Of a DNA stretch of 64,000 bases, positions 1 through 24,845 are shown piece by piece. Under the pieces are notes generated by a model. That model ran no database searches. It was not told where the DNA came from and saw only the letters and a program-made list of their open reading frames with translations. Location: assembly GCF_024713945.1 (NCBI RefSeq), contig NC_134684.1:2585001-2649000 (forward strand), given 5' to 3'. The number at the start of each line of letters is the position of its first letter. Position 1 is the first letter of the stretch. The stretch is from Dermatophagoides farinae. Taxonomy: Eukaryota > Arthropoda > Arachnida > Sarcoptiformes > Pyroglyphidae. The position numbers and the translations under genes were made by a program.

Positions 1-3000
1 AATGAGAAAAGAATCGCTAAAATGGCAAGAAAAAAAAGCTCAAAGAGATTGATACTTAACACACACAAAAAAAAAACGAAGCAAAGCAAAACCCCGAAAC
101 GATCATACACAATGCACACACACACACAGGAAATCTTGAATATAACCATCATTATAAAAAGCAAGAGGGAGAGAGAGAGAATATCCTAAACATCAATGAT
201 GATGATGATGATGTATATGAATGAAACCAAGTGCAAAAAAAAAAAATAAAAAGCTTAATATTGTTGACATTTACGTCGTCTTTTTTTTTGTCACAAACGA
301 CCATCATCATCATCATCATCATACATGTATAGACGAAGAAAAAAGTGTTGAGAATGGAAAAAAAAGAATTGAAAACAAAGATAATGCGGCAAATAAAACG
401 AAAAAAAAGCAAACAGAATCAAATTGGTCTGATGTGTGTGTGTGTGAAATGTTAGTTTTTTTTTCTCAACTTATAGCAACAGAATGCTATGGATTGACAT
501 AAATGGAACGAAAAATTTACACATTGTCAAATCCGATGGCTGTGTGAATGGAAATTTTTTTTTTTTTGTTCAAAAAACTAAATTACACACAGCCAAAAGG
601 AGATGATAGTTTTTGTTTTGAATCAAAATAAATTTGTTACTGCGGAAAAAATAAAAAAAAACTGGAATCGAAGGATTGAAAATTTGTGATTGTTATAGCT
701 CAGAAAGAGAGAGAGAGAAAGAGAAAAAGAAACCGTTACTCATAAGCTTTAAATCTGATTATGATGATCATTATCATCGTCACACGTTTTTTGTTTGTTT
801 TCCATTGATTGAATCAACAAAAAACAAAAAAAGTTTTGTTTCAGGCAACGGAATAAAATCCGGAATAAGAGAAAATCAAAAAAAAAAAAATTGAATTCAA
901 ACCAGAATCCAAAATTGAACGGACAAATGTGAGGAAAAACAAAAAAATTTAAATTTTCTATACAAACAAATAGCGGGAAAAAAATTGAAACAATTGAAAA
1001 AAAATAAGCTTGTATCAAAATTTACTCCATTTAAAACGTGTCTGAATGTTTCAAATCAAACATTCTAACGAATTTGCAGATCAGCCGGAATTTTTTTTTT
1101 TTTTGCTTTTTTCTACACTCAAAAAAATGTGCTGCAAAATAGCTTACAATTAACAGGATGAAATACAGAATGCAGAAAACAAAAACGATTATTAACAATG
1201 AGCTCAGTTTGGTTAGTGATAAGAATTTCACAATGAATTTGGCAATGATCATTAGATAATGGACATTTAATGCTCAAAAAAGAATTTATCCATTGCAATT
1301 CTTGATTCTTGATTCTTGTTTGTTTGCTTTATATGTATTTAATCATCACAGTAATAGTTGATGAAAATTTTTATTTATTTATTCAAATTTTTTTTTTTTT
1401 GGTTGAATGATAATTGAATCATTTTTGTAAGAAAAGAAATCTGATCAAGTTGACAATCTCTAGTCATCATCATGATAATCAACCATTATTATTATTGATT
1501 TTCTCAGAAATTTTTGGGATGTAATTTAATCTTGGTGGTGGTAAAACAAAATTCTGTTGTCTTTTAAGATTGAGGAGAGTAAAAGAGAGAGTCCCAAGAC
1601 AAATTGTGATACATGGATCGAATGTGATCAAATTATTTTTGATAGATTTCTATTTTTTTCTCGAGTGATCGTTGCCGCCATATTCTTCATCATTATCATC
1701 ATATTTAATCATCTAATAAAAATTCTGCATTTTTTTATCATCATCATCATCATACTCAGCTATGATATCGAATATTGGTTGAATGAATTTCACTTTCATA
1801 TTTTTATTCCATGTTCCTTGTTGTTCGAACCTTATTTCATTTTTTTTTGCAATGGTTCAATGATGAATAAAAATGATCAGTGAGCCAAAAAAAAAAGAAA
1901 AAAAAAACGCAATAACATCATCATAGTTGGTGGACTGATTGATGGTCTCGGAAATAGTCGTTGAACCAAAAATCGAATCATCATCGTCGTTTTTTTTAGT
2001 GCCTGACCATTTTTCCATTCAATCATTTTTTTTTTGCGCAACAAACACTGTTCAAGAATTTGACTTGAACGTTTAGCTTTCAAATGACCAATGACGAATG
2101 TTGAACTTTGTGTTTGATTCACATACACCAAAACCAAAATCTCTTCGATATTTTTTTTCCTCTTTCCGATTGACATGTAGCAATTTTTTCTCCAGAATTC
2201 TATCATCATCAACATCAACAACGTATAGAATCGCAATCGAACCGCCAGCCAAAACGAATAAAAGCAACAAAAAAAAACACAAACATCGAAAACAAGCGAG
2301 AATGAATGGCAAAAAAAAAGAAAAATGACGACCAAACCGAATCGAACCAAAGAATTTACGATGTGATCAATTAAAGTCAATCAAGCATGGAGCTCACGAT
2401 GACGATGATGATGATGATGATGATGACGACAACAACGATGAGGATGCGAAAATTCGACCGTCAAGAAAGAAAAAAAAAGGACGAATGAAAAAAAAATAAA
2501 AAAGAAACTCATTTCATATACGGCAAAGGAAGCCGAAATATATATAAAAAAAAATATAATCATCCCACAAAAGCAAAAACATGTCGATCTTATTTTTTTT
2601 TCTTATTCCTTTGAACATGGCATCGATTATTGCCTTGTTGTCGTCATCGTCGTCGATATTGATGATGATGATATTATTATTATGATTAGTTTGAATTGAT
2701 TTCTCAGGAAGATCGAGGTCGATCCAAAACAAGATTAAGATGTATGATTTTTTTTTTTTTTTGGTATACCCATTGATGATGAAGGTATCATGCGTGAAAC
2801 GAAAATTTTTTTTTCGAGTCAAGTGGACACACACACACACACACGCACCAGATGAACCAGAAATATTTTGACAGATTGCTTTGATTCAAGAATGAATGAA
2901 TTGAATGGGAAAAAACACACACACAACAACAACATCCGAATGAATGATGATTTAATAATTTAATTGAAAACTAACAGGAAAAACAAAGATGAGAATGTGT

Positions 3001-4450
3001 GGGGAACAAAAAAAAAAAAAATCTTGAAGAATCTATTCATGTAAGCCATAAATTTATATAAATAAACATTGTATTTCCACCACCATGACCATACACTGAC
3101 CTTTTTGCTCAAAAAAGAAAAAAAATAAAAATCATTGGTGATTGATCGAGTATGGCCGTGTAGTGAGTGAAAAAAAAATTTATTTCCAAGATCAATCATT
3201 TCTGGAATGGACATGCAAAAATTTTTCTCTCTTTTTTTTGCCATCTTTGCTAATTTTTTTTTCATTGGATAAATTACTGTTATGATGAAAAACATTTTTA
3301 GTGCAACGAAAACAAAAAAAAAACTGAATAAGATTTGAACAGAAAAAAAAGATTCACTTGCTGGCAAATGAATTTATTCAATTTGATTCTTGAAGAACCA
3401 GAAAAAAATGAGGAGGAGGAGGAAGAGTAATGTTATTTTTGGAATAATAATGGAATGATATAAGCTTAAATTAGTGTATATCTAGGATCAAACATCAATG
3501 TAATGAATGAATGAAAGCCAGCAAAAAAAAAACCAGAAAAGGGATTAACAAAATGATGATTCAAAAAAAAAAAAAACAGAATGACAATAACTAGAAAAAA
3601 AAGATTCCACTCAACCAATCCAGAATTATATCATAATAGTTGAAGATGATGTTGATGGTGATGGTGATGGTGATGGTGGTGGTGGTGGTTTTTAGGCTTC
3701 AGTTCTTGTCGTTTGAAATGTGTATGTATGTGTGTGTGTGTGTGTGTGTTAAGGCAATTCTAGGCTGCTAATTTATGACCACTTGTCATTGTAATTCTCA
3801 TAAAAAGTGCTCTTTTTTAGCTTTTTTTTTATTTGGTTCACCGATTATACTTGGGATTTTTTTCTTCTGCTATTCCCTGAACATGGATTGGCTTCTGGTA
3901 TATTTAACTCTAGAATTTTTTTTTCTTCCCCACTAGTCTCAAATATCCGAAACCATTCATGATTCAGATGATGGTGATGGTGGTGGTGGTGGTGGTGGTG
4001 GTGTGATGGAAAATGAGTATACTCTTTATACCAATAATACAAATCAAATTAAAGTTTCTCGTTCTCATCATTTTGAAAATGAAACAGGACAAAAAAAACC
4101 AACCGACCAAACAGTGGCCATACACACATAGAAGAAAAGAAGCAGAACATCAAATAAAAAAAAGTTGCTAAAGTAAAATAAAAATGAAAGAAAGTGGGTA
4201 AGAAAAAAAAACAACCAGTCATTCAAAACAACAACAACAACAACAACAACAAGAAAAAAGTCAGAATAATTGAGCAATAGAGAGAGAGAGAGAAAACCCC
4301 AAATAAAAATGACGATCATGAACAAATCAAATTAAGAATCAACCAGCCCGAAAAAAAAATAAAATAAAAGAAATGAAGAAGAAAAGACAAACAGAAATGA
4401 AAAAATCCAGTAACAAAAAAAAAAAAAAAAAAAATGAAATAACCAGATCG
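1..4450. other. Non-coding, A-rich simple-sequence region
   Basis: Poly-A tracts, ATG/CAT arrays (197-214, 301-322, 2400-2426), CA runs (115-128, 2828-2845) and GAT/GGT compounds at 3645-3690 and 3968-4003. Near 1298-1318 there is a TTGATTC heptamer repeat, also found at 11953-11973. The open frames are repeat read-through (poly-Phe, poly-Lys, poly-His). No gene recognised. Confidence 0.75.
3968..4003. repeat. GAT/GGT compound microsatellite
   Basis: A GAT run grades into (GGT)n. A similar compound tract lies at 3645-3690. Reading through it gives only poly-His or poly-Gly/Trp, so it is not coding. Confidence 0.9.
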
Positions 4451-4474
4451 CCGGACGGACGAACGGACGGACCC
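4451..4474. repeat. GGAC tetranucleotide minisatellite
   Basis: CCGGACGGACGAACGGACGGACC is a short GGAC array with one variant unit, a GC-rich island within A-rich DNA. Confidence 0.8.
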
Positions 4475-15542
<11,068 letters not shown>

Positions 15543-16139
15543 GTGTGTGTGTGTGTGTGTATGCCCACTACTGTGTAGTATTTATTGACAACCAAGAAGA
15601 AAATTTAGCCCTATGTGTGAATCGAAGCATACCGATCCACCAGAGAGAATGGAAAAAAAACAACAACAGCAACAACAAGCGAGAATTTCTGGTTTGTTGT
15701 ATCCAAAATGAAATAATAATAATAATAATTCAGATGAAAAGAGACCCGAAAAAAAAGAAACAACAACGATGATGATGATGGTAGAAAAAAAAACTTTTTA
15801 TGGTTTGGATTACACACATGACCAGTAAAAAACTGTGAATCGAAGCTTCTAAAATGTGAATGTGTGAGTGTGTGTGTGAGTATGCCCACTACTGTATAGT
15901 ATTTATTGACAACCAAGAAGAAAATTTAGCCTTTTTTTTTGCTATGTGTGAATTCAAAAATTCAAAATCGAGAAAATGACCAATATCCATACCGATCCAC
16001 AGAATTCAGAGAAAAGAATAACACGACCAGAAAAGAAAACAACAACAACAACAAGCGAGAATTTCTGGTTTATTGTATCCAAAATGAAATTAATAATCAA
16101 ATAATAATTCAGATGAAAAGAGACCCGAAAAAAAAGATC
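15543..16139. repeat. Local tandem duplication, two diverged copies
   Basis: Copy 1 (about 15543-15757) and copy 2 (about 15864-16137) share the same ordered blocks. These are a GT run, ATGCCCACTACTG(T)GTAGTATTTATTGACAACC, AAGAAGAAAATTTAGCC, ATACCGATCCAC, an AAC run, AGCGAGAATTTCTGGTTT, TGTATCCAAAATGAAAT and CAGATGAAAAGAGACCCG. The offset grows from 321 to 379 bases, so copy 2 carries about 58 extra bases, mostly after the AATTTAGCC block. Both copies allow an open reading LV.CIQNE...QMKRDPKKK, but nothing shows that it is translated. Confidence 0.85.
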
Positions 16140-16487
16140 AAAACATTGTGTGGAAAAACAACAACATTTCTGAAAATTATCATCTTCAATTCTGGAAACT
16201 ATTTTATGAATGTAACGAACTATTCACCAACCAATGTGTGTGTGTTGTGTGATGTTTTCTCGATTCTACGGAACTCTTATTATCAACGATCATCATCATC
16301 ATCATCATCAACAAACGACAGCAAAATTGTCAACGACATTCGAAAAACATTTTTGCTAATCTCAGGGATTTATTAATCTAGCAACAGTCGAGAGGGGCGA
16401 ACATTGCCATTGTTCTTCAAGCCGGAAGTTGTTTTTGTTGGATATTTCAAGTTGGCTCATTTTGAAGAAGCTGGTCTATGGTTTTTT

Positions 16488-16491
<4 letters not shown>

Positions 16492-16542
<51 letters not shown>
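16492..16542. repeat. (CT)25 microsatellite
   Basis: About 51 bases of perfect CT repeat, between a T run and CACACTGACTCTGG. Confidence 0.95.
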
Positions 16543-16546
<4 letters not shown>

Positions 16547-16670
16547 TGACTCTGGACCGTTAACCATTGTATCTTGCTCATAAGATCGTTACTCGTGCTG
16601 GCGTTCATAGTTGTTGTTGTGTTTGCACTAATTGTTTCTTTCACTCATGATCTTCATGTCGATTGTTTTG

Positions 16671-16716
<46 letters not shown>
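16671..16716. repeat. AAC trinucleotide array with one interruption
   Basis: Fifteen AAC units with a single GAC variant. AAC/GTT arrays are scattered throughout: 5200-5222, 6293-6315, 7682-7705, 7746-7769, 8860-8880, 9313-9333, 12420-12444, 25084-25107, 26694-26714, 26792-26815, 41665-41683, 52913-52943 and 63933-63960. Confidence 0.93.
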
Positions 16717-19471
16717 GAATAACCCGCGTAAAAAAAATTTATGGTAGATGAAAAAAAAAATCCAAAAAAAAGAAAGGCTTGAATCGAGTTTTTTTTCGGA
16801 TCGTTATTTATTCCAAATGTAAATGGTGTAAATCAAGAAATGAGGACAACAAGAATTTTTTTTTCGTATTTCTTATCGTTTTTTTTTATTTTGCTTTACA
16901 TCCAATATCTTAGTAGTAGATCATCAACAACAACAATAACAACATTAGATTCTATATATATATATTGTGTGAAAAGCAGAATTTCTTATTTCATACAATA
17001 GCCATGACAATGGAATTTTATTGTTTTGTTTTGTTTTTTTTTTTTGGAACAGTTCATCATCATTAGTTGATTGTTGTATAAATTTTTTCAAATTAAAAAA
17101 AAACAATCGTCTTAATGAATTCAAAAATTTTTTTTTATAAAGAATCAAAAGCGCCATCTATTGTGGTAGCCAATGAAATACAAAATATTCATTTTCAATT
17201 CGGAAAATAAAAGTTCCAGGATCCAGGATTCAGGATGGTTTATCATTATTTTTTTTTTAGTTTAGTAAAAAGTAAATCTCTGATGTACTTTATGATGATT
17301 TTTTTTTGTTTTGTTGTTGTTTTCTTTCATATGTAGAAACCGCACATAAATTTAGCTATAGCTAGATAGATAGATAGATTCTATTTCCATTATTTTATCG
17401 AATAAATTCATTCACAAGATGATGATGATGATGATGATGCCAATGGATGATGGTTCAATTCCATGGAGCAATAGATGAACAATAAAAAAAATGGAACCAC
17501 ATACACACTGGTTAGAAAAAAAACTATTTCGGATTCGATAATATGCAAATGATAATTAAACTTTTTCTTTTTTTCTTCTTCTTCCTTTTTTAGCTTTTCG
17601 TTATCGGTTTCTATTTCGATTCTATTTGGCAAACTATTTTTTTTATTATTATTTTCGTTGCATCGTGGCATTGGTGTTGCACATTCACAGAGATCAGATC
17701 ACTATCTTCAAAATAATAATGATAGTGCTATTGCTGATGTATATGCTATCTATCTATATGTGGATGGTTTATTTAGGAAAAAATTCTTATGGATCTTTTT
17801 TAGTTTAAGGATAATTATGTAAATTAGATGTTGGGTATCACTATCACATTTTCACAGACTGATATATATATGGATATATGGTATATAATGTGAAACCACG
17901 AAATATATCCTTTTCTTCATCAACGACGATGATGATGATGATGATGATCACTTATCGAATCAAGCTAAATTCATTCTCAATCAATGAATCTAATCAGAAA
18001 AACAAAAAAAAAGAGTTTCCTCAAGAGTTACTATTGAAAACTTTTTTTTATATTTCTTGATACCAGATTCAAACGTTTTTTTTTTCTTTATAAAGTTGAT
18101 AATTATGCATAATGTTAACAAAATAATCCAGTCTGTGTGTATCGAAAAAAAGTGATAGTGAATATTTAAATGAACCTAAATCGATTGAAAGCTTAGATGA
18201 AAGAAAATCAAATCAAAGCAATAACCAAAATGGATCATCATGTCTATTTTTTGTTTTCCAGAACGGATGAATGGATTCATTTTAATTTTGGCTGTTGTTT
18301 AAATTGAACAATTTAGCTCCCAAAAAAAAACTCATAAATTGAATTGAATCAACTTGAAAGAATTTAAATCAGCAAAAAAAAAAAGAATTTTTTTCTGATT
18401 CGTTTAGCATTGAGAATATTTTTTTTCTTCATTCTATATTCACTTTGATTGATGATGATCATTGACCGGGTTTGATGTAATAATAATAAAAAAACAAAAA
18501 TTATTGATTGTTTACGGCCATGTAATTTTACGTGTAAATTTGTATCCATCAATGATCACCGCAATCAATTTTATTGTTCTACAACCAGATAAAAAAATAC
18601 AACAAATCTTTGTGATGATTTTTCAAATAAAAATGTCATGATGATGATCAACATCGTGATAAACTTTTCCCTGGAAAAAGTACCATTTTTTTCGTTTGTT
18701 GTTGAATTCTTCAATCATCGATAACAATCGTATAGGAATTTTCTTTCTTTTTTTTCTGTTGTTGTTGTTGTTTTTGTTGTTGTTGAATCAAGTGGAAAAA
18801 ATGTAATAAAATTAAATTTATTATTACATCACAAATAAACAAACAAACAAATAAAACGAAAGAATAAAGATCAAATCCGTTATGGTCCACTATCATCATC
18901 ATCATCAATATTTATGGATGAAATACAAACAAACCCAAAATACATACATACACACACACACACACACAATCATTTAGATTGAACAACAAACAAGAAAATT
19001 GGCGCCCCAACAGCAGCAGCAGCAGCAAAAAAAAAAAAGAAATAAAAATCTGTATAATTTTTTTTTCTTTCGAATCTATCGGATGAATGGATTCATAGAT
19101 TCTTCACGATGTATATTTTGATTCAACCATGAAGAAGAAAAGAAGCAAAAAAAAAAAATTTTTTATGATTCTGCTTCATTGAACAGGATGGTGATTGATG
19201 TCGATCAACTATAATACATTTCATTGATAGGCGTAGGGCGTGTGTGTGTGTGTGTGTGTGTGTGTTCGTTTGTTTGAAATCGAATCATATTCTTTTGAAA
19301 ATCGGCGATTGAAAAGATTTTCGGACCCACAGACACACACCGAAAAACATTATATTTCATTGAAATACAAAATCCAAATCAAAATCACAATCACAATCAT
19401 GTATTGATCACAAAGGTCATTCATATTATTATTATTGCAGCTTAAATTTTAAATAATTCATACGACAAATA

Positions 19472-19502
<31 letters not shown>

Positions 19503-22500
19503 AACAAATAACAATTGAATTCAGTGAATTACGTATATTTTTTTTCTTGTTCATTCATAGAATAAAAAAAAATAGAAACAAATTCTGTTGATTCTGTTTT
19601 TATTTTTCTTGTTTATATTATTGTTACCGAAACAAGGTGTGTGTGTGTGTGTGTGTACACAAGTTTTTCTGTTTCATATTAAAACGATATGTTTCGTATG
19701 CACAACATTATTGAACATGTATTGCATACGAAATCAAGTTCTATGGATGGAATGATGGAGAAAATATGATACGATATACCCATATGATGATGGTAATAAA
19801 ATTTAATCTTTGTACATATTTACATCGACCAAAAAAAAAGGGAAAAAAATTCATGTATCTTCCAACAGTTGTTTGATTTTTCCATAATAAAATTCATATA
19901 TGTTCACTGGGAAAAAAATGAAATGAAAGTTCGAAATTCATATCAAAAACGAATAAAAAAATATTTGGAAAATGTAACAAAAAAAAATGTTTTCACAAAA
20001 AAATGTAGAATAAATATATAAGAAATGAATGATTGAAAACCACGAAATATTTGTTTTGATACATACATACATACATGCATTATTGTTTTGGCCCATAGCA
20101 AACATTTTTTTTTTGTTGTAAAATTATGGACCCAGACAACAACAACAACAACAACAGTAGCAGCAATGACAACATATAAAGAATCCCGTATGGATCGTGA
20201 AAAAAAATTCTTTTCATTTATCCACCTTGGTTCATATTATTATTACACACACACATATATAATATTCTTCACGTCTCATAAAACTTATGATCAATCATCA
20301 TCATCATCATCATCATCATGATTATGGCCATATTTATATAATGGTTATGTGTGTGTGTGTGTGTGTGTGCGTGTGTATGTCTGATGATGAATTCTTATTG
20401 GATTTCATGGTCATAATTTTCATTTTTTTTTTTGAATTGTCTTATCTTATCATTTTTTTCCCTCACTAGACAACATGAACTAATTTTCACAAATAATATT
20501 TTGTCAACAATAATGATGATGGTGTTGAATGTTGTTCTCATGTGAATCACATGGACAAATCTATCTAAATGTAAATCACCAAAAAAAAAAAAAAAAAAAA
20601 TAATAGAATTCATTATTGCCAACTAGGAATAATGTATTCTCACATAAACTCATCATGGTTCAATGATTTGAAGTCTTTATTTTCAATGCAAAAAAAAGGA
20701 AAAAAATTAAATCCAACTTGTGAACAGTAGAAAAAAAAATAGCCAAAGACATTGCAGCCAATTCTATTATTTAATTTGAGTTCTTGTTATTCTCTTTTGA
20801 TCACTTCACACTCTAATAATTTGATGATCATGATGATAAAAAAAAAACATGAAAATAAAAAAGGAAAAGTTTTTTAATCATCATTTTGAAATAGAATTCT
20901 GGAAAATGAAACATTAAATCAACATAGTCGATTGGAATTGAGTTTGTGTCCATTCGATTTTTTGGAACATTGAAGTATCAATGAATCATAGAATGTGTTT
21001 TGTTGATTCTGAATGTATTTTCAAAAATCAAAGATTTAGCAATAATGAATGCAAACAACAGACAAAAACGACAGTAATGTGTCAAATGTGGGTTTTGTTT
21101 TGTTTTTTGGTGTATTGACATTCTATGAATAAATGATACGTGAATCAAATTATAACCAAAAAAACAAATTATCGATTGGATCTTACATCATATATGGAAT
21201 TGGAATTTGAAGCAAAAAAAAAAAAACAAATTCCGTTGAGAATTGGCTTAAAAATCTTGCCACCGTAATGAACTCTGAAGTTGTATTATTTAATGTGTGT
21301 GTGTATTGCTAATTTTAATTACCAAAAGTTGGAATTCATTTTCTACATTCTCATTCTCTGTTGAAATACGAATATTTTCTTTTTTGTTTGTTTGTTCATT
21401 ACATGTACAAATTAAATCAATCACCATCCTCTTGTTTATGTGAACTGTCAGAATCCAGTTATATAAATGGTCAAATTTGTTCGTTTACAATTTGATACAA
21501 AAAAAAACGAATACTAAATGGTAATTTGATTGGAAAATAATTTTCCTCACCAAAAATAAAACTTGTTTGTTTGTAATTTGGAAAAAAACGAATCGAAAAA
21601 AAAACAATAATAGAAAGAAAAAGAAATAATAATAACATTCATTCTTCATTCGATAACTTTTTTGCTTTTTTATCAAGTTTTTTTTTCATACAAATCATGA
21701 TGATGAACGGTCCGAATCGACCAAACAACAATGAAATGAGAAAAAAAACAAATAAGAAAGAATCTCTCCATTTCGTAAAATGTGACAAACATTGTCTCGT
21801 CCATGTTGAATGAAATTTTTCCAAGCGGAAACAATGTTGTTGTTGTTTTTTTTATTTTGCAAGAATCCAAACATTGAATCCATTCGAACGGATAAAATTC
21901 TTGGTCATGGAACGAAGAAAAAAAGAGAAGAAAAAAATATTTTCCGTTTTGTTTTGTTTTTTTTTGTTTTGTTTTGTCATACTACCCCTCCAGTATTTCG
22001 ATGGTCAATCTTGGCGCGCGGAAACAGAATAGAAAAAAAATAACAAAAGCTCTTTAAGAGTTTGTTTGGTTGTATTTAATTTCTATTCATTAAAAATAAT
22101 TAATTGTTCCGATTGAAGAAGAACAAAGAACCACAAATGACAATGTATAAAAGAGTGTGTGTATATGTGTGTGTGTTTGGTTCAAGTTTATTTGACCATT
22201 TGAAATGAAATCCAAAACTGTCCAAAATTGTACGGAAATGAACAAAAGAAAAAAAACAAAAATGTTTGTCAAACAAACTTGAGAAAAAATGCAATGAATG
22301 AAATGAGTATCACAAATGTCCATCACCATTGAATGACAAGATGATTTTTTTTGGAGAGAAAAAAAACTAAAAAAAAACAAAATGAACCAGAATAAATCCA
22401 ATTGGATCATTGGACCATTCTCCAGTAGCAGCTAGCTAGAATGAAAATAATAATTTGAAATTTTTTTTTCATTTTACTTAAAAAAAGACTACTTGTGAAA

Positions 22501-24812
22501 TGATTCGAAAAAAAATTGAACTACAATTTTGGATAATTTCTCAGTGAAAAATAATTGACAGTTACTAGTTGCGAATCAAAGATCGATTCTAATTTAATTA
22601 TTATTATTATTACATCATAAATATAGTCTTTTTTTCAGTTCCAGTGAAAAAAAAGCAGTCTAGTTCATAAACATTCAAGCGAAAGAAAGAAAAAAAAATT
22701 TAGTTTACAATTCACCAATCTTTTTTTTTGTAAAAAAAAAATTAACACCATTTTTCTTCATTGTTTTCGACAAGAACAAGAAACAAACTCGGCTGCTAAA
22801 TAAAATTTCTACAAACTAAATTAAACACTCCATTGATGATGACGATTGTTAATGATTCATTTCAATAACAAAAGATTATACTGATGGGCGTACATTGTTT
22901 AATGTAACTAAAAACTGAGACCAGTGAGTTGTTGCTTGTTCAGATTTTAGATTTTCATTTCCTAATGAATTAATTTGTTATTTTGTCTTTGAGAATTTTT
23001 TCATTTATATATATTGAATATTCTTCATCATCATCATCATCAACATAATAATAATATACATTGATTTAAATGAAAATGAAGAAAAACAAAAAAACAAAAA
23101 TAATGAAATCTGGTTGTTGTTGTTGTTGTTGTCATTATTCTTGGATCATCGTCATCATCATCATCATCATAATTATTCCAATGGACTAAAAAATCATGAG
23201 TTTACTAGGATAACAACAACAACAACAACAACAAGAAAAAAAATGCAAGCTGTTTCTATTAGTAACAAAAAGACAAAGAAAAACAACAACAACATGGCTC
23301 GGCTATTAACATGATTACCACTAAACAACAACAACAACATCATCTCGAGAAAAAAAAAGAACAAATTTTCAGCTAAGAATATTCGATTGTGAACAGGATT
23401 TTTTTTTCTTTCTCTCTCCATTATTTTTCCCCTTTTTTTCTTTTTCTCTATTCTATTTTTTCTCGAGATTCTTGATTCCAGAATTTCATCATCATCATCA
23501 TCATCATTTATAGTTGTTGTTGTTGTTGTTGTTATTGTCTATATAATAATAATGTAATAAGCTGTTGTGTTTCATCATCATGGAACATAACTGACATACA
23601 AAAAAAAAGAGAGATGGATACAAGAGAGAAAGATCACGAAACAAACATCGACCATACAATGTTATAATTTTTTCACATCTTCTTTGAGTGAAAAAAACAG
23701 AACAAAACAGAACAGAACAGAATGTATCATCATCATCATCAACAGCCAGCTCATATCATCTTTAACAATTCTAATGGAATAATAAAAACATTGTATCATA
23801 TATATATATGGTGTATGATAGTAGTAGTTGTTGTGAGTGTAAATTTATTTAATTAAGACATCACAACTATCTGAACAAGCTGAATTAGCTTTTTCTCATA
23901 ACAAAAAAAAAATAAAGTAAAAAAAAATATGATGATCATATCATTCTCATGATAAATTGAACACGCAATGAAAAAAAACAAAAGAAAATGTAGATGATGA
24001 AAAAAAATATGGTTCCAAAATGGAAAATTCTTAGATTCTTTTATTAGTATTTGATTATATCTATAATAAAGATAAATAAAGAATTAACATTCAAGAATAT
24101 GTAGATCTATTTATCTGAATATCGGACATTCTCTCTTTCTGGTTTTTGGGTGTTGGTATGGGTGTTGGGAGGACTATTTTTCAGTTATTTGCTTGATTAA
24201 TTTTCTCTCTCCGATACACATAAAAAAAACAAACATAACGAAAAAAAAAAGAAATACAATTACAAATACATTTAACGGTGTGTATAATAATAATACAATG
24301 GAAAGAATTATATAAATTGAATCGTTTGCACAGGCAATTTTTATTTCAGAATTTACAAATTTTATTTTTGTTTTAATTGAATAATGAACATTAAAATACA
24401 AATGGAAAAGAAATGAATGTAAAAAATTATTCACGTATGTATTTATATATGAATCCCAAGGAATTAAAACAAATATATACATCCTTTCACCTATAAGTAA
24501 TGAGAAACATTTTCTTACTTTCTTTCGTTTTTTTTTTTTTTGTTGCACAGGAAAAAACATTTATTCACTTCATTCACAATGATGATAATGATGATGATTG
24601 TAGGTCTTTTTTTTTGTTTTGTTTTTTTTATTCCATTCTTGAACAAAAAAAAACAACAAACAAATAGAAAGTTTTTTTTTTTTGACATCCATTAAAACAC
24701 ACACATTGAACAGAGAGGAAAAAAAATTTGCCAACTGAAAAAAAATATTAGAAACCATATATATAGTATCATCATATACTCAAAATGACGACAAAAATGG
24801 CTCTAGGGAATG

Positions 24813-24814
<2 letters not shown>

Positions 24815-24844
<30 letters not shown>
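24815..24844. repeat. Poly-T tract, 30 bases
   Basis: The longest homopolymer in the window. A 26-base T run occurs at 47932-47957, and shorter A or T runs of 8-20 occur every few hundred bases. Confidence 0.95.

Positions 24845-24845
<1 letters not shown>

Noticed and set aside
1877-2380. 167-codon open frame on the minus strand
   Set aside because: Phe/Leu-rich read-through of A-rich DNA with no domain. Its start codon is not ATG-led in a convincing context.
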